DNA of 64,000 nt from Methanobacteriaceae archaeon (lineage in GTDB: Archaea; Methanobacteriota; Methanobacteria; Methanobacteriales; Methanobacteriaceae), in contig JAQXTL010000007.1 in the NCBI GenBank assembly GCA_029219465.1, positions 1 through 64,000 on the forward strand, in the 5' to 3' direction. The translations under genes were made by a program, and so were the position numbers. The notes beneath the pieces were generated by a model. It saw nothing but the letters and a program-made list of their open reading frames with translations, did no database searches and was not told the DNA's origin. Shown here in pieces: positions 29,501 to 36,248 of this stretch; the first letter of the stretch is position 1, and each line of letters opens with the position of its first letter.

Positions 29501-31775
29501 AGATGTAAACTCCTTTAGCAAGTGCATCACCATTGTTTGTTACTTTAAATTCGAAAACAATAGCACGGTTAACTTGACCTTCTTTAACCAAAGCAGTTTT
29601 TTCAAGTGTGATATTAGGTTCAATAATTGTTACATTTACATTATCTTTATTGATGACAGTGTTGTTTGAAATAAGAGTTGCGTTATTTGTTAAAATTACA
29701 CCATCAACATTAGAATTAATATTCTCTACGATTGTACGTACATCAATCACCATACGATTATTATAATCATATGAACTGAAGTTTATAAATTCAAAAGTTA
29801 TTTTACTATCATCTAAAGATGTGGAAAATTGAGCAGGAACTCCATTAATTTTTGCATCTTTAAACAAAATACCTTTAGGCAATTCATCAATAACAGTAAT
29901 ATTTGAATAGTTACCCTTAGGCAAAATAATATTTATATAATAATTTACAATTTCTCCGATTGCCACATTGTTGTTATAAACAACTTTTTCCATAGTAGGA
30001 AGATCAGTAGCAAATCCTGCGGAATCTTTCTTAGTATAGTTTCTTGTGTTATTTGTAATAGTCGGTGTTGAATAACCAATAATAGTAATATCACCAGTAT
30101 TGTATGAACTACCAATCATTACATCATCTTTTACAACAAAATTAATCTGAACGTGTTTAGTAGTGTTCGGACTAATAGTTCCTAAGTTAATAGCTGCATC
30201 CAAATCTTCAACAGTATACTTAATACCATCAATGGTTACAATAACATTAGCTAAATCTTTATCTTTAATATAATTATTAATTAAATCAGATAAATTGTAA
30301 TTAACACTAACATTACATGCATTACCATTACCATTATTAGATACATCTATGATAAGAGTTACGTTAGTACCACCTTGTACATCAGTATCATTAAACCCAA
30401 TAACAACATCAAGTACAGGTTCAACAATAGTTACATCAACAGCATCTTCATTAATAAAAGTGTTATTACTTACAAGTGTAGCAACATTAGTTTTGGTAAC
30501 ACCTGCGACATTAGCATTTACATCATCAACTACACATGTTACATATAATACCAAATTACCATCATAGTCATCAGCATCAATATCAATGAATGTAAAAGTA
30601 AGTGTGTTTCCATCAATAGTAGGTGTTATTATATTACCTGCTACAGTTGTATTAACATAAGTAAGATCATCAGGTAACACATCACTAATAGTTATATTAT
30701 TATATTTACCATTAGGTAATGTTACATTTATAATATAAACAACATTATCACCAATAGCTACTTTATCATTAGCTACAGTTTTATCCATACTAGGTAACAT
30801 TGTGGTAAAACTTACAGTATCATTATAATCATACCTTCTTGTTTGAGAAGACATGTATGGTAAAGAGTTCCCAGCTATATTAACATTACCAGTATATGAA
30901 CTACCAATAATAACATTATTTGTTACATTAAAATTAATTATAATCTGTTTATCAGTATTTGGTTCAATAGTACCTACACAAATACTGGATAAATTAGTTA
31001 TTACATCTACCCCAATTATACTCAAAGTAGACATGTTTACATATTCACTAAACAATGAAGTTAAATTATTAATAGTGACATTGTATATGTTAGCATCACC
31101 ATTATTAATAATATCAATTAACAAACTAACATTTTCTCCACCTTGGACAATATCTTTATCAAAAGACATGCCAATATCAAAATTCGGTTCAACAATATTT
31201 ACATCTGAATTAACTTCGTCTATCAAATTACCATTTGAGAAAAGACTTAAGTAATTAGATTTTGATCCTCTGATATTTTCTGGAGTGTTAGCCACAGTAG
31301 CATTTAAGAATACTACTATATTTTCACCATATTTCTCATAATCGACATTCAAGAATTCAAATGTTACAATTTGTCCGTCTACATGAGGAGTAATAGAAGT
31401 ACCATTCTCATAAACAGCACCACCATAAACAAAGCCATCAGGAAGAACGTTCTTAATTGATACGTTATTATAAACAGTACCGTTCTCTAATGATACATTA
31501 ATTGAATAAGTAACATTTTCCCCAATATTAACATTCGATTTATCTCCAAGAGTCGTATTATATACTTCCATATTTACGGATATAGCCGATTGATCATTAG
31601 CAATAGGATCATTAAGTGTATTTAATGGCTCCTGGCTAATTATCTCTTCATTAGTCACTTCTAAAGCAACAGTATCATTTGAATCTGCTTCAGCAGCAGA
31701 AACCCCTGATATGAATACTAGAAGACTAATAAAGCATATAACCTTTAAAATATTCAGTTTACTCATTCTTTTCAT
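17541..31775 (-). CDS. Giant adhesin-like cell-surface protein with DUF11-type repeats
   Basis: About 4,744 residues, secreted and membrane- or wall-anchored. The N-terminus has a signal peptide (hydrophobic core ILKVICFISLLVFISG, likely cut after VSA). Next come three long paired modules, each with a start like MDKTVANDKVAIGDNVVY and a second half led by VQGG-type sequence. A more unique region follows (about residues 860-1850), then four more long paired modules, then about fifteen short DUF11 domains of roughly 100 residues (for example TVDKTVNVVNPNYGDLVEF). The C-terminus is a membrane helix with a basic tail (GNPLLALLVVLLCIPVLRRKE), typical of Methanobrevibacter adhesin-like proteins. 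It is extremely rich in Asn/Thr sequons, so heavy N-glycosylation is likely. I use the ATG at 31775, preceded by GTGAT; the in-frame GTG at 31784 is part of that site. Likely role: attachment to bacteria, host surfaces or other cells; the ligand is unknown. Confidence 0.93.
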   Translation of the reverse strand: MKRMSKLNILKVICFISLLVFISGVSAAEADSNDTVALEVTNEEIISQEPLNTLNDPIANDQSAISVNMEVYNTTLGDKSNVNIGENVTYSINVSLENGTVYNNVSIKNVLPDGFVYGGAVYENGTSITPHVDGQIVTFEFLNVDYEKYGENIVVFLNATVANTPENIRGSKSNYLSLFSNGNLIDEVNSDVNIVEPNFDIGMSFDKDIVQGGENVSLLIDIINNGDANIYNVTINNLTSLFSEYVNMSTLSIIGVDVITNLSSICVGTIEPNTDKQIIINFNVTNNVIIGSSYTGNVNIAGNSLPYMSSQTRRYDYNDTVSFTTMLPSMDKTVANDKVAIGDNVVYIINVTLPNGKYNNITISDVLPDDLTYVNTTVAGNIITPTIDGNTLTFTFIDIDADDYDGNLVLYVTCVVDDVNANVAGVTKTNVATLVSNNTFINEDAVDVTIVEPVLDVVIGFNDTDVQGGTNVTLIIDVSNNGNGNACNVSVNYNLSDLINNYIKDKDLANVIVTIDGIKYTVEDLDAAINLGTISPNTTKHVQINFVVKDDVMIGSSYNTGDITIIGYSTPTITNNTRNYTKKDSAGFATDLPTMEKVVYNNNVAIGEIVNYYINIILPKGNYSNITVIDELPKGILFKDAKINGVPAQFSTSLDDSKITFEFINFSSYDYNNRMVIDVRTIVENINSNVDGVILTNNATLISNNTVINKDNVNVTIIEPNITLEKTALVKEGQVNRAIVFEFKVTNNGDALAKGVYIYDDLTGLINEDKIKNVIITCDGLPAEYRNKGKQFKIIIGDLAPGETKVIYFFFYVDKNAEILKNLTNTAFAYGFSSDDEDHVRIYNDTASDTFIINITSFPNVIVTEYNGKYKSETPLTPEDPLEVIVGEKFTYALEFNNTGVISGYNTVVDLIVPGSVDNFTATYLGHKVAVVKGTNLGNGTWYDPINKAYVDVPEGNTLFILQIPVGGFTPEHPPAEVVISGVLDKKHNNTDLINITAIPFFQYGNDYTGYENAIRGNESTGYIKPKFVHVDKSSELGASSGKVATGYTWRFEFSVSVDLVNDLEYTLLELIDNLPSNLKYIPGTLVLTDSRGQEVPQELYDVSYPDDMGGKIEIKFKNPVVGGPSTVDYKFTYMVYAPKYDNTTDDLKEIINNLTGARNLTRNEAVVTYSIGEYGFEDSVSDDFNVSLQSIKIVKGVTDLNGTNNGYTGPGHKLSYTIHYEISDYFTFTEFVLNDTVGGKLGFDQTFTGEDLVLYYNGQTYVMNKSYYTITNLTNGKWRIMVYVSQFFNDTFGSDVILNGTSGSIKFNVTVNSINHEGTVINSMDRLSNSVTGTVKLESGNYVSDSDGAGIVIDAPEADSKSISHINGVEQGKEYYYDIYAQDNVTFLIEIHVPNSVDKLEIKDYVTIPIFSINGFDVNPSTPGIIPEAGHWAFADETSKLYDIDGNEVLPVVTLDSNTRSISFVYNKVYKPVQNVTTLRIYITLQVGTQYLADQLFKPNLISIYYNDIEQNNYDSEKVVWMLLNEPNMNIDKNVNDTIVQNGDVVEYNVTISNDGHAPAYDVIVADDLLDKYGEWIKDGTVTNFRAVYGNGTVIDITMDYFDSTKGFDFGTLNQGENITIFYTVTFNSHAVPASVIVNTADVLRYSSVEGGYNFILDKPLFSNATLETYGLEFSKDFMGSNDFNKSELYIGESGVFNLTVWLPQLDVVNLTFEDLAPNLGFYRFEVIYGDGVLHDGVDVVSYVFSVSKPTPRAEAIATEPYVEKKYSDLVHIGFNGTLLATNNVTNYVTILMYYVANQTFFNYDYVFDDVNDAKVYYNCSLDYASKKEFIYNILENEMIHTTYLSDRADYTIVQSVPKLESKVNVTSVQGGDVVKITYDGKTNGYGVLFNTTISTDLADLINNFIIDQDVANINITVVSGNETGKAKVYWNNSVLCIDFGEVEETKDLIVELTFVVKPDVVLGTNYTNTAYIDAGSMPDNRYNETRYYSDNDSLAFSTLTYFDANKVVTNTSEGNDTEFVSYGEIIDYAIVIDVPKGFVNITINDILPNGFELIEGSLVLSDGTVLTRDNYTLNGRQLNIVLDVVVIDQPLVVNYKCIVVNDVAKNPVGQLKTNVATVTWFDKVTSKANVTIVSPNAYVTKIYNVTTVEGLDGVELVISATNTGNSVLYNATIIDDLTDLITKFVNKDDLNITIVEGNETGKLVSSWNGNVIKFYMDELDAAKSIVIKFTFNVKADVKIGVTHDNKVDFYGYSVSDDTKYVKNFTDDDIDRFNTVGLHIDKNINNTSIINDKTHVTIGEEIVYVIDVDLATGSYDRLEIKDALPAGFDYILNSVKVFKDGTVSETTGYTIDYTNRVVTISFNNDFAQDVIYNYDKKFRVYLTAIVLNNTQNKASIVPKVNTATYYWNNKQLSDSASVTVVEPQVAIDKVVNNTIVKGGDNVYYDIVVENTGNSILYNASVVDDLTKFIGVFVGDASDIQILVDGVETAGQWNGSVLTINLGDLNPGVSKNIRLVFTVKNDIFIGSVFNNIATIKGYSIPIINGEERAYVGTDNADIRTEGPSIDKVVDGTNVTNSKLYVTIGDKVYYLITVNLPEGNYTVLNIIDTLPTGFEFVSAADKFGAVENISVVDNKVLINYTNIDSYTYDGKLVINLTVLVKDIASNKAGVVRQNNIELEYEGSHDYDRADITIVEPKITVTKTVNVTVIEGGDGVYYEITVKNTGNSVLYNASILDDLTKLVNEFALNGKQGITAKLNNNPVAIDWIDNAAKINLGDMNPNEVKVIRFTFTVRDDVVIGNTFKNTVLVNGYSVPYASNDTRSYIKTAESKIITTQGPSIIKNVNNTNVTQGLDTVTIGEGIDYLITLDLPTGNYTYIQIEDDLPEGLAFVSAHYLNGTEVPVTVIGQKIIIRYDNVHSSDFNGLLVINITALVKDENVNKAGDLKVNSVTFDVNGAFEGNDEVTVTVIEPDLEITKTADNSKYNVTEKVEYTITIENIGTSTAYTINLADVLDKGLIFTNEYETNLPWNVNFDSATNTLTVSGSELEAGSKFTLVFNCTFDQDLADILGKDIYNTAEVNYSSVNDENNRSYTNSSTNMVHVVVCDLSVEKIATSDIYAGKQVTYLITVENNGPDVAYDVILKDIFDGKYLSNVQYSLDGTRWNNYGQSISLGSINANSKKLVYIRALLNASALGILNNTAVVSTSVNESRYDNNVDENITTIISNTELNVNKVDNITTGVIAGENIEYTITVENKGPAVAFNSTLTDYYDVTQLLNVEYSTDKVVWMPYTNATVINLGDVAPNEKRTFYFRALVNASSRGIIVNVANITTDTKNTGINSSTEITPIITDCGFIIEKVANVTSVIAGDSIQYVITVTATGHSNSFNVTLTDILDATLLDVTNAQYTLDGVSKGSWTGSVYYGTMHPGDSFTITITGLKVKESADKDIFNEANVTSVEVPEGVVDNVTVHLTSVDLAVTKTTNATNGLANLFDEITYYITVTNKGIDTSNNVTAFDLIDQGVIIKDIKSTSGTVYDQNTGIWTIGSLAPGETVTLNITCKINAFGVIPNHVSVNGTGHDTNLTNNNASVNVSVAEYTIDKTSVDVSYINNTITYTIAVTNTNNIDGINVKVIDVWQDGKFEFVSASGNGVHTDNKCVWTIPKIAKGTTEYVTITLKVLKNGTLVNNATVNNVTTNKTIIVPEVTVDKTVNVVNPNYGDLVEFYITVYNKFNVTVSNVTVWDVLPQGLEFVSADYGGVNSSLHNVKWNFDLGANSEIVLTVVAKVVDYGNLTNVAIVNDNNGKGDNKTDNSSVLVPEYSIVKDTQSTIVKYNNITYTITVTNTNNIDGYDIVVVDTWIKEQLGGSGNYTWTIDHIGAGESVVLNITLTALTNGTITNTATVNNVTTNKIIIVPEVTVDKTVNVVNPNYGDLVEFYITVYNGFDAIAYNVTVWDVLPAGLEFVSADYGGVNSSLHDVKWNFDLGANSEIVLTVVAKVVDYGNLTNVAIVNDNNGKGDNKTDNSSVFVPEYTIIKVADDIYKVYSVGEEVTYTIVIANTNDIKGNNVVVMDKFDERLQFISSTGPNEDLSHLGENKIYWTFDEIDEGATVEFNVTFKLIGANTIPNTVFVNNVSDTENITIVNLTVNKTTVDEIINYDGMVEFILNVTNPTDGIARNVTITDVLGNGLEFLDSNFTANMTVVDKQKVYWIVNVPAEGLVIKVRATVKDYGVLNNTVYVDDHNGVKNSTSFVKVAKYDIDKEANIDDKKYSLGELVVYEIIVSNDNNIEGKNIEVVDIFNNAQLVFVNSTGPNEDASGKDNGIIKWTIPSMAAGEVYKFKVTFVVMAPETTVISNNVKVNNVTSTENITVVGVTVDKIANVTTPNYGELVSFDIVIGNEYNTEIRNVTVMDILSPGLEFVSTNYTVGFNNATKSWSNLTIGPDGLTINVICKVTKYGDLNNTVSVNDNNGVSDNKTDIAEVYVPEITVNKDAINKTYIIGDEITYTITVIGDNNTDANKVLVTDYLPAELINIETDGVYDKDKHIITWIIDIPAGESINLTVKGKLNGSGLIDNKVTVGNHTANKTIFVEDLCDVEITIDAPKEPVKVGEPFEVIVTVTNHGPSTAKDVVATLDIKGSYILQKYDPSKGVFTNVWTIGDLACNETVVLRLTLIATAPGEITISANVTTTTNESDYTNNNASAAVVAIQSNNNDTPYNPHNVANKGAMYATGNPLLALLVVLLCIPVLRRKE
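19701..20093. repeat. Near-identical direct repeat inside the adhesin gene, copy 1
   Basis: 393-base stretch matching 20334-20726 at a constant offset of 633 bases, with long identical runs (one of over 80 bases) broken mainly near 19955-19980. The offset equals 211 codons, one pair of alternating short domains, so the copy is in frame. It indicates a recent tandem duplication or gene conversion. Confidence 0.88.
20334..20726. repeat. Near-identical direct repeat inside the adhesin gene, copy 2
   Basis: Partner of the repeat at 19701-20093 (offset 633). Both encode the same domain, with the run GLEFVSADYGGVNSS and a tail GNLTNVAIVNDNNGKGDNK. The intervening 240 bases encode the alternate domain type. 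This is a place where assembly errors or length variation between strains would be expected. Confidence 0.88.
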
Positions 31776-31805
31776 ATAAATCACATTACTAATAAATTAG
31801 AGATG

Positions 31806-31832
31806 TATATATATTATATATATTATATATAT
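31806..31832 (-). promoter_or_regulatory. TATA-rich promoter of the giant adhesin gene
   Basis: A long alternating TATATATTATATATATTATATATATT tract 30-57 bases upstream of the ATG at 31775, at the distance expected for an archaeal TATA box with a short leader. The tract could offer several TBP positions, and its simple-repeat nature could allow length variation. Confidence 0.55.
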
Positions 31833-31877
31833 TTTTAGAAAATCAATTATTTAAATCAAACTATTTTTCTCTCTTGT

Positions 31878-31937
31878 ATATTAAAAAAAGTGAATATTAA
31901 AAAAATAAAATAAAGTAAAAAATAAAAAAAGTTCAAA
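31878..31937 (-). terminator. U-rich terminator region after asnB
   Basis: On the minus strand, downstream of the asnB stop, four T-runs of five to seven bases follow in 60 bases. There is no strong stem. This fits archaeal oligo-U termination and separates asnB from the adhesin promoter. Confidence 0.5.
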
Positions 31938-31952
31938 GATAATATATAAAAA

Positions 31953-33398
31953 TTATACAAATTTAGAAATATCAGTATCCTTTATGACCTTCTTTCTTAA
32001 AATCTTGTCAATACCAGTTCCGTATTGCGCTGCTTTTTTAGGTCTGTAAGCTATTTCATAATCCAAACCTTCTTCGAAAGCCAATTTTCTTAGGATACTT
32101 TTTCTCATATCATCATGCATTGAAACAATTTTTTTATTATCTGGAATGTTTAAGACCAATTCTACAAGTGTTTTATCTAAAAATGGCAATCTTAATTCAA
32201 CTCCATTAAGCATTGAGCATGCATCATCCCTTTCAAGGTTTACATGATACATGTTTGATATATCATCTCTAAGCTCATAATTAAGTGTTCCATCAATGAA
32301 ACTTTGTAAGTATCTTTTATATCCTCCAAATAGCTCATCTGCACCTTGTCCGGAGATTGCAACTTTAATGCCGTCACGAGCAACCATTTTTGTTGCAAAG
32401 TATGTTGTAAGACCTACTCCAACTTTCATTAAATTATCATCACCAATAGCTCCAATTACGTCAGGAAGTGCTTCACGTACCATATCTTCTGTGACTTCGC
32501 AAATTTCTAAATCCAAGTTTAAGAATTTTGATGCATATATTGCTGCTTCAACATCTTTAGATCCTTCAACACCTACTGCATAGAGTTTAATTTTCAAAGG
32601 AGTGTTTTCAGAAATTTCTTTTAACAATAATGCTAAATATGAGCTGTCAATTCCTCCAGAAAATATCACACCAACCTCATATAATCCATCTACTCTTTTA
32701 ATAATGCTTAATCTTAACATTTTATCGATTTTTGAAACGTCCCCATCAAAGACTTTTTCATATATTGGCTGTGTTGGTGCTACATCCTGCCAGTTGTAAA
32801 GGATATGTTCTGGTTTTAATGTATTAATGTCAGTTATACCAATTTCTTTTAATGCTTGTCTTGTTGAAGCAAATCCTTTAATTTCCCCATTTTCACCATA
32901 AAATAATGGCTTAACTCCTAACTGGTCACGTGAAATAGCTAAATTTTGCCCATCCCATATAGCAAAAGCATAATCACCGTCAATTAATCTAATTGCTGCT
33001 TGTGTTGCATTTAATAAATCCAATTTATTGTAAAATTCAATTAAATGCAATAATGCTTCACTATCTGAGGTTATTTGATCTTCAACACCTACTTTTTTTA
33101 AGAAATTTCTAATGGTATGGAAGTTATATATTTCTCCATTAAAGACTAAAACAAGATTATCTTTAGTAATTGGCTGAGATTTTGATGAACGGTCATTTGA
33201 ATCATAAATTGAAAGTAAATTATGACCAAATGCAATTTTGTAATCATTATCATCTGCAAATTCATCTAAATTAATATCATTATAACATTTATCTAAATAT
33301 ATGCCTGAAGAATCAGGTCCTCTGTTTTTAGATGATTTTAACATTTTCACTATATCTTGTGCATTTACATTTCCTTGTAGACCTACTATTGAACACAT
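31953..33398 (-). CDS. asnB: Asparagine synthase (glutamine-hydrolysing) family protein
   Basis: 481 residues. N-terminal class II glutaminase begins Met-Cys-Ser-Ile-Val-Gly; Cys2 is the nucleophile after Met removal, so the start must be the ATG at 33398 and not the upstream in-frame TTG at 33407. It includes KNRGPDSSG and FNGEIYNF. The synthetase domain has the PP-loop VIFSGGIDSSYLA and SGQGADELFGGYKRY. It makes asparagine from aspartate, glutamine and ATP in the cytosol. Slightly short compared with bacterial AsnB but usual for archaeal forms. Single gene; its 3' side faces the giant adhesin promoter. Confidence 0.92.
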   Translation of the reverse strand: MCSIVGLQGNVNAQDIVKMLKSSKNRGPDSSGIYLDKCYNDINLDEFADDNDYKIAFGHNLLSIYDSNDRSSKSQPITKDNLVLVFNGEIYNFHTIRNFLKKVGVEDQITSDSEALLHLIEFYNKLDLLNATQAAIRLIDGDYAFAIWDGQNLAISRDQLGVKPLFYGENGEIKGFASTRQALKEIGITDINTLKPEHILYNWQDVAPTQPIYEKVFDGDVSKIDKMLRLSIIKRVDGLYEVGVIFSGGIDSSYLALLLKEISENTPLKIKLYAVGVEGSKDVEAAIYASKFLNLDLEICEVTEDMVREALPDVIGAIGDDNLMKVGVGLTTYFATKMVARDGIKVAISGQGADELFGGYKRYLQSFIDGTLNYELRDDISNMYHVNLERDDACSMLNGVELRLPFLDKTLVELVLNIPDNKKIVSMHDDMRKSILRKLAFEEGLDYEIAYRPKKAAQYGTGIDKILRKKVIKDTDISKFV

Positions 33399-33501
33399 GT
33401 TATCCAAAAATTCCTATATATTATTATATATTATTAATTAGAGTGTCTTATTAATTAAAATTTAAGGTTAAAAAAAGCAAAAAATCTACAATAGAAAAAA
33501 T

Positions 33502-33542
33502 TATATAAAAAAAGAGAAGATTGAGCTTTAAATAAGCTAATC
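33502..33542 (-). terminator. Hairpin and U-tract after the zinc-ribbon gene
   Basis: On the minus strand GATTAGCTTATTTAAAGCTCAATC forms a stem (AGCTT/AAGCT core, extended by GATT/AATC across a one-base bulge), followed by TTCTCTTTTTTT. It overlaps the last codons or stop of the zinc-ribbon gene at 33537 and ends the DUF4013/PAP2 transcription unit. Confidence 0.7.
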
Positions 33543-33809
33543 TTTCGCCCATCTTTTTAATTTAGGGAATACTTCATGCATCATCGCGGATGCTTCATTT
33601 TCGTCCATTTCAGGGTTTACTTCAACCATTTTTTTAATACAGAAATCTCTCATTTCTTCCATGGAAATATCTGATGTAAATTCACCATCTTTGAAACAGT
33701 AAATACAATATTCCTCATTTTTACTTCCATCTGCATTGGTTGCGTAAAGTTCTTCATCACCTAATGGCATTGCACATGATTGGCAAAACTTTTGATCTTC
33801 AAAATTCAT
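33537..33809 (-). CDS. Putative zinc ribbon domain protein
   Basis: 90 residues. The N-terminal half has two Cys pairs, FCQSCAMPLG at about residues 8-17 and EYCIYCFKDGEF at about 33-44, the layout of the putative zinc ribbon family zf-ribbon_2. The C-terminal half is helical and charged (MEEMRDFCIKKMVEV...). Function unknown; the family is often found beside or fused to regulators. The ATG overlaps the PAP2 stop by four bases (ATGA), so it is translationally coupled to it. Confidence 0.8.
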   Translation of the reverse strand: MNFEDQKFCQSCAMPLGDEELYATNADGSKNEEYCIYCFKDGEFTSDISMEEMRDFCIKKMVEVNPEMDENEASAMMHEVFPKLKRWAKD

Positions 33810-34396
33810 AATATTTCCTCATTATAATTATTTAACTTCCTAATAATACTTAAAATTTGTTCTTTAAAGTGATTAACGACAAATGCACTTGCTAATCCAA
33901 AAATTCCACCGATTAAAACATCACCAGGATAATGTACTCCAACATACATTCTTGAAAATGGAATAGATATGGCGAATATTATTAAGCATATACTAACTAA
34001 TTTAGTGTGTTTTTTAACTAACTGCCCAATATTTAACAGAACAAATGTTACAACAGCAAATGTTGAAGATGTATGTCCTGATGGAAATGAGTTTGGATCT
34101 GTTTCATTAACAAGTAAATGTACATTATCTAAGCTCATAAATGGTCTTGGTTCCTGAAATCCATTTTTTAATAAAACTACAAAGAATCCTGAGAGTAATA
34201 ATGAAATTAAACTTAGTAGCATGATATTTTTTAGTGTTTCATTATTTTTTATATAAGCATATATTAAAATAGCTATTACTAAGAAGAATATAAATACGAA
34301 ACTTCCCAGTTCAGTCCAGAATGGCATTATAGCGTCAAATACTGGATTTCGAAATGCGTGATTAAAAAAATAAAAGATTTGAGTGTTTAAACTCAT
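33806..34396 (-). CDS. PAP2 superfamily membrane phosphatase
   Basis: 196 residues, about six membrane helices. The three acid-phosphatase motifs are present: KNGFQEPRPF (K-x6-RP) at about residue 72, PSGHTSS at about 99, and SRMYVGVHYPGD (SR-x5-H-x3-D) at about 146. Such enzymes dephosphorylate lipid phosphates such as polyprenyl diphosphate or phosphatidate. In archaea a role in recycling dolichyl/isoprenoid diphosphate for glycosylation is plausible. It follows the DUF4013 pair by nine bases and overlaps the zinc ribbon gene, so it belongs to the XRE-DUF4013 unit. Confidence 0.88.
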   Translation of the reverse strand: MSLNTQIFYFFNHAFRNPVFDAIMPFWTELGSFVFIFFLVIAILIYAYIKNNETLKNIMLLSLISLLLSGFFVVLLKNGFQEPRPFMSLDNVHLLVNETDPNSFPSGHTSSTFAVVTFVLLNIGQLVKKHTKLVSICLIIFAISIPFSRMYVGVHYPGDVLIGGIFGLASAFVVNHFKEQILSIIRKLNNYNEEIL

Positions 34397-34405
34397 ATTT
34401 TCACC

Positions 34406-35230
34406 TTAATTTTCAATTGCTTTGTTGTATAATGATCCAAACACTCTGTTATAAAATATTCCAATATATGATGATACAAATAATCCGCTGATTACAGCTA
34501 AAATTGCAGAAATTACAATAGCTTGGTTATTGATGAAACCTGCGATGATTAATGTTACAAACATTAAAACAAAGCTTAAAGCAGCGCAGATTATAAGATA
34601 AACAACAAATGTGAATACAATAGCACCAATGTATTTAATCCATCCTATATTGGAGATGTTAGCAAATATTTCTCTTAAATCAAATGCTTTTTTAATTTCA
34701 TCATATGCAACCATATTATTGAGTGCCATAATTAGGACGAAATATGAAATCATGTAAAATAGCCCTGAAAGTAGTATTACATGTATACCAAATGAACCAT
34801 TTCCAAGCATTGCGCCAACTACAAAAATTATAGTTGGAATCATGTTATATGCTACTACTACAATGAAATATCTGATTCCATTTACAAACAAATCAATGAC
34901 ATTGTAAATTCCAGGTAATTCATCTTTCTCATCAATTGAAAACTTAAGAAGTTTCCATTCATATCCCATAATTAGAAGACAAACGATAAAACCAATGATT
35001 ATTAAACCAATCACCATATTTACAAGAGATGCTGGAAGCTGTGAAATATTTACAACATTAATTCCAGTACTTTCCAATGCAGAATATGCTCTTAATATAT
35101 CCAAAGAGGTTGTACTAATAAATAGAGATATTAAGTTAAATAGCGCAAATAACACTCCAAAGCTTAAAAGTTTTTTAATGTCATTGAATGGGTATTTTAA
35201 CCCTTCAACAACATAGTCAGTTATACTCAT
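34406..35230 (-). CDS. DUF4013 multi-spanning membrane protein (second copy)
   Basis: 274 residues, with a conserved opening (ITDYVVEGLKYPFNDIKKLLSFG) and about five to six long hydrophobic segments, as in DUF4013 proteins of methanogens. No catalytic or transport motif recognised. Start at the ATG 35230; AGGTGA lies just upstream, and the in-frame GTG at 35239 is inside it. It is nine bases after a paralogue and shares the phrase NDIGWLK/SNIGWIKY in the middle, so the pair arose by duplication. Confidence 0.82.
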   Translation of the reverse strand: MSITDYVVEGLKYPFNDIKKLLSFGVLFALFNLISLFISTTSLDILRAYSALESTGINVVNISQLPASLVNMVIGLIIIGFIVCLLIMGYEWKLLKFSIDEKDELPGIYNVIDLFVNGIRYFIVVVAYNMIPTIIFVVGAMLGNGSFGIHVILLSGLFYMISYFVLIMALNNMVAYDEIKKAFDLREIFANISNIGWIKYIGAIVFTFVVYLIICAALSFVLMFVTLIIAGFINNQAIVISAILAVISGLFVSSYIGIFYNRVFGSLYNKAIEN

Positions 35231-35239
35231 TTTTTTCAC

Positions 35240-35971
35240 CTATATTTGCATAGTGTATAATAATCCAATTGATCTTGTATTGAATATGGATAAGTATGGT
35301 CCAACAATAAACATAGTTACTAATGAGTTAATAAAAGTACCTAAAACGAATATTCCACCCGCGTTAGCTCCTAACATGCCACCAGTAATTCCTAATACAG
35401 TAAATATTATTCCTATGATTGCAGTAACTGCACAGGACAATATTAAAGTTATGATAATTAAACCTGCATAGGTTGTGAGGCATTTTAACCATCCAATATC
35501 ATTAAGGACTTCTCTTATTTCACTTATTGCAAATGCTTTTGAGAATGCTCCATCATTATATGCCATGTGACATATTCCTATTTGTGCCATAAGACATGCA
35601 ATGATTCCTACAACAAAAGTAATTAAACCACCAATAATAAATACAGCTCCTCCAACACTACCATCAATGCTTCCTGCAATAGCCACAACTAATATGAATA
35701 AAATCATAGGAACTAATAAATAAGCTATTTGAACTAGAAATACCTTTACACCCTCAATGAACATTTCAAAAATGTCATCAAATTCAGGTAATGGATCATT
35801 TCCGTTAATAATTCCGTGTACTGCAGTGTTTTCAACCCTATAACCATATCCTGCAATAAGAAATGCTGGAATTATTAAAAAGCTAAATAAGCACATTACT
35901 CCCAATATGATTAATGCTTTCCAATCCTTTGCAGAATACTCAAATGCATCCTTATATATGTCTAAAATCAT
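35240..35971 (-). CDS. DUF4013 multi-spanning membrane protein (first copy)
   Basis: 243 residues. Opening LDIYKDAFEYSAKDWKALIILG, then hydrophobic segments at about 20-43, 75-98, 103-130, 165-195 and 198-225. Paralogue of the next gene. The start is the ATG at 35971 with AGGTGA upstream; the in-frame GTG at 35980 is rejected as part of that site. It directly follows an XRE regulator gene. Function unknown; possible channel or membrane-organising protein, with no evidence either way. Confidence 0.82.
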   Translation of the reverse strand: MILDIYKDAFEYSAKDWKALIILGVMCLFSFLIIPAFLIAGYGYRVENTAVHGIINGNDPLPEFDDIFEMFIEGVKVFLVQIAYLLVPMILFILVVAIAGSIDGSVGGAVFIIGGLITFVVGIIACLMAQIGICHMAYNDGAFSKAFAISEIREVLNDIGWLKCLTTYAGLIIITLILSCAVTAIIGIIFTVLGITGGMLGANAGGIFVLGTFINSLVTMFIVGPYLSIFNTRSIGLLYTMQI

Positions 35972-35980
35972 TTTTATCAC

Positions 35981-36217
35981 CTAATAATACTCTTCATCTA
36001 AAAGAAAAATATCTTCCATAACGAAATATTGTTCTTTATCTCCTTTAAATAACATTTTGTTAAACACTTGGGTTATTTCATATGCTAAAAATAAAGATGG
36101 GTTATATCTACCGTTTTCCAGAGCATTTATTGTTTGTCTGGTAACACCAACTTTATCCCCAAGTTCTTTTTGACTCATCTTGAGTTCTTGTCTTAAATAT
36201 TTAATCATGGTTTTCAT
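35981..36217 (-). CDS. Small XRE-type helix-turn-helix regulator
   Basis: 78 residues: almost entirely one HTH_3 domain, [34 protein letters not shown], plus a short acidic tail. This YozG-like small class commonly represses membrane-protein operons. The ATG at 36217 is preceded by GTGGATT; ATG 36208 is an alternative. It heads the DUF4013-DUF4013-PAP2-zinc ribbon unit. An inverted repeat at 36249-36274, near the expected transcription start, is a good candidate for its own operator. Confidence 0.85.
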   Translation of the reverse strand: MKTMIKYLRQELKMSQKELGDKVGVTRQTINALENGRYNPSLFLAYEITQVFNKMLFKGDKEQYFVMEDIFLLDEEYY

Positions 36218-36248
36218 AATAATCCACAACATTATTTTTAAGTACGTG

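Noticed and set aside
17809-31254. Many rightward open frames opposite the adhesin gene
   Set aside because: They are by-products of Asn/Thr/Val-rich coding on the minus strand; none has a plausible start region or family features.
17541-31775. Regularly spaced repeats as a possible CRISPR array
   Set aside because: Spacing is 600 bases or more, repeats are in one reading frame and encode protein domains.
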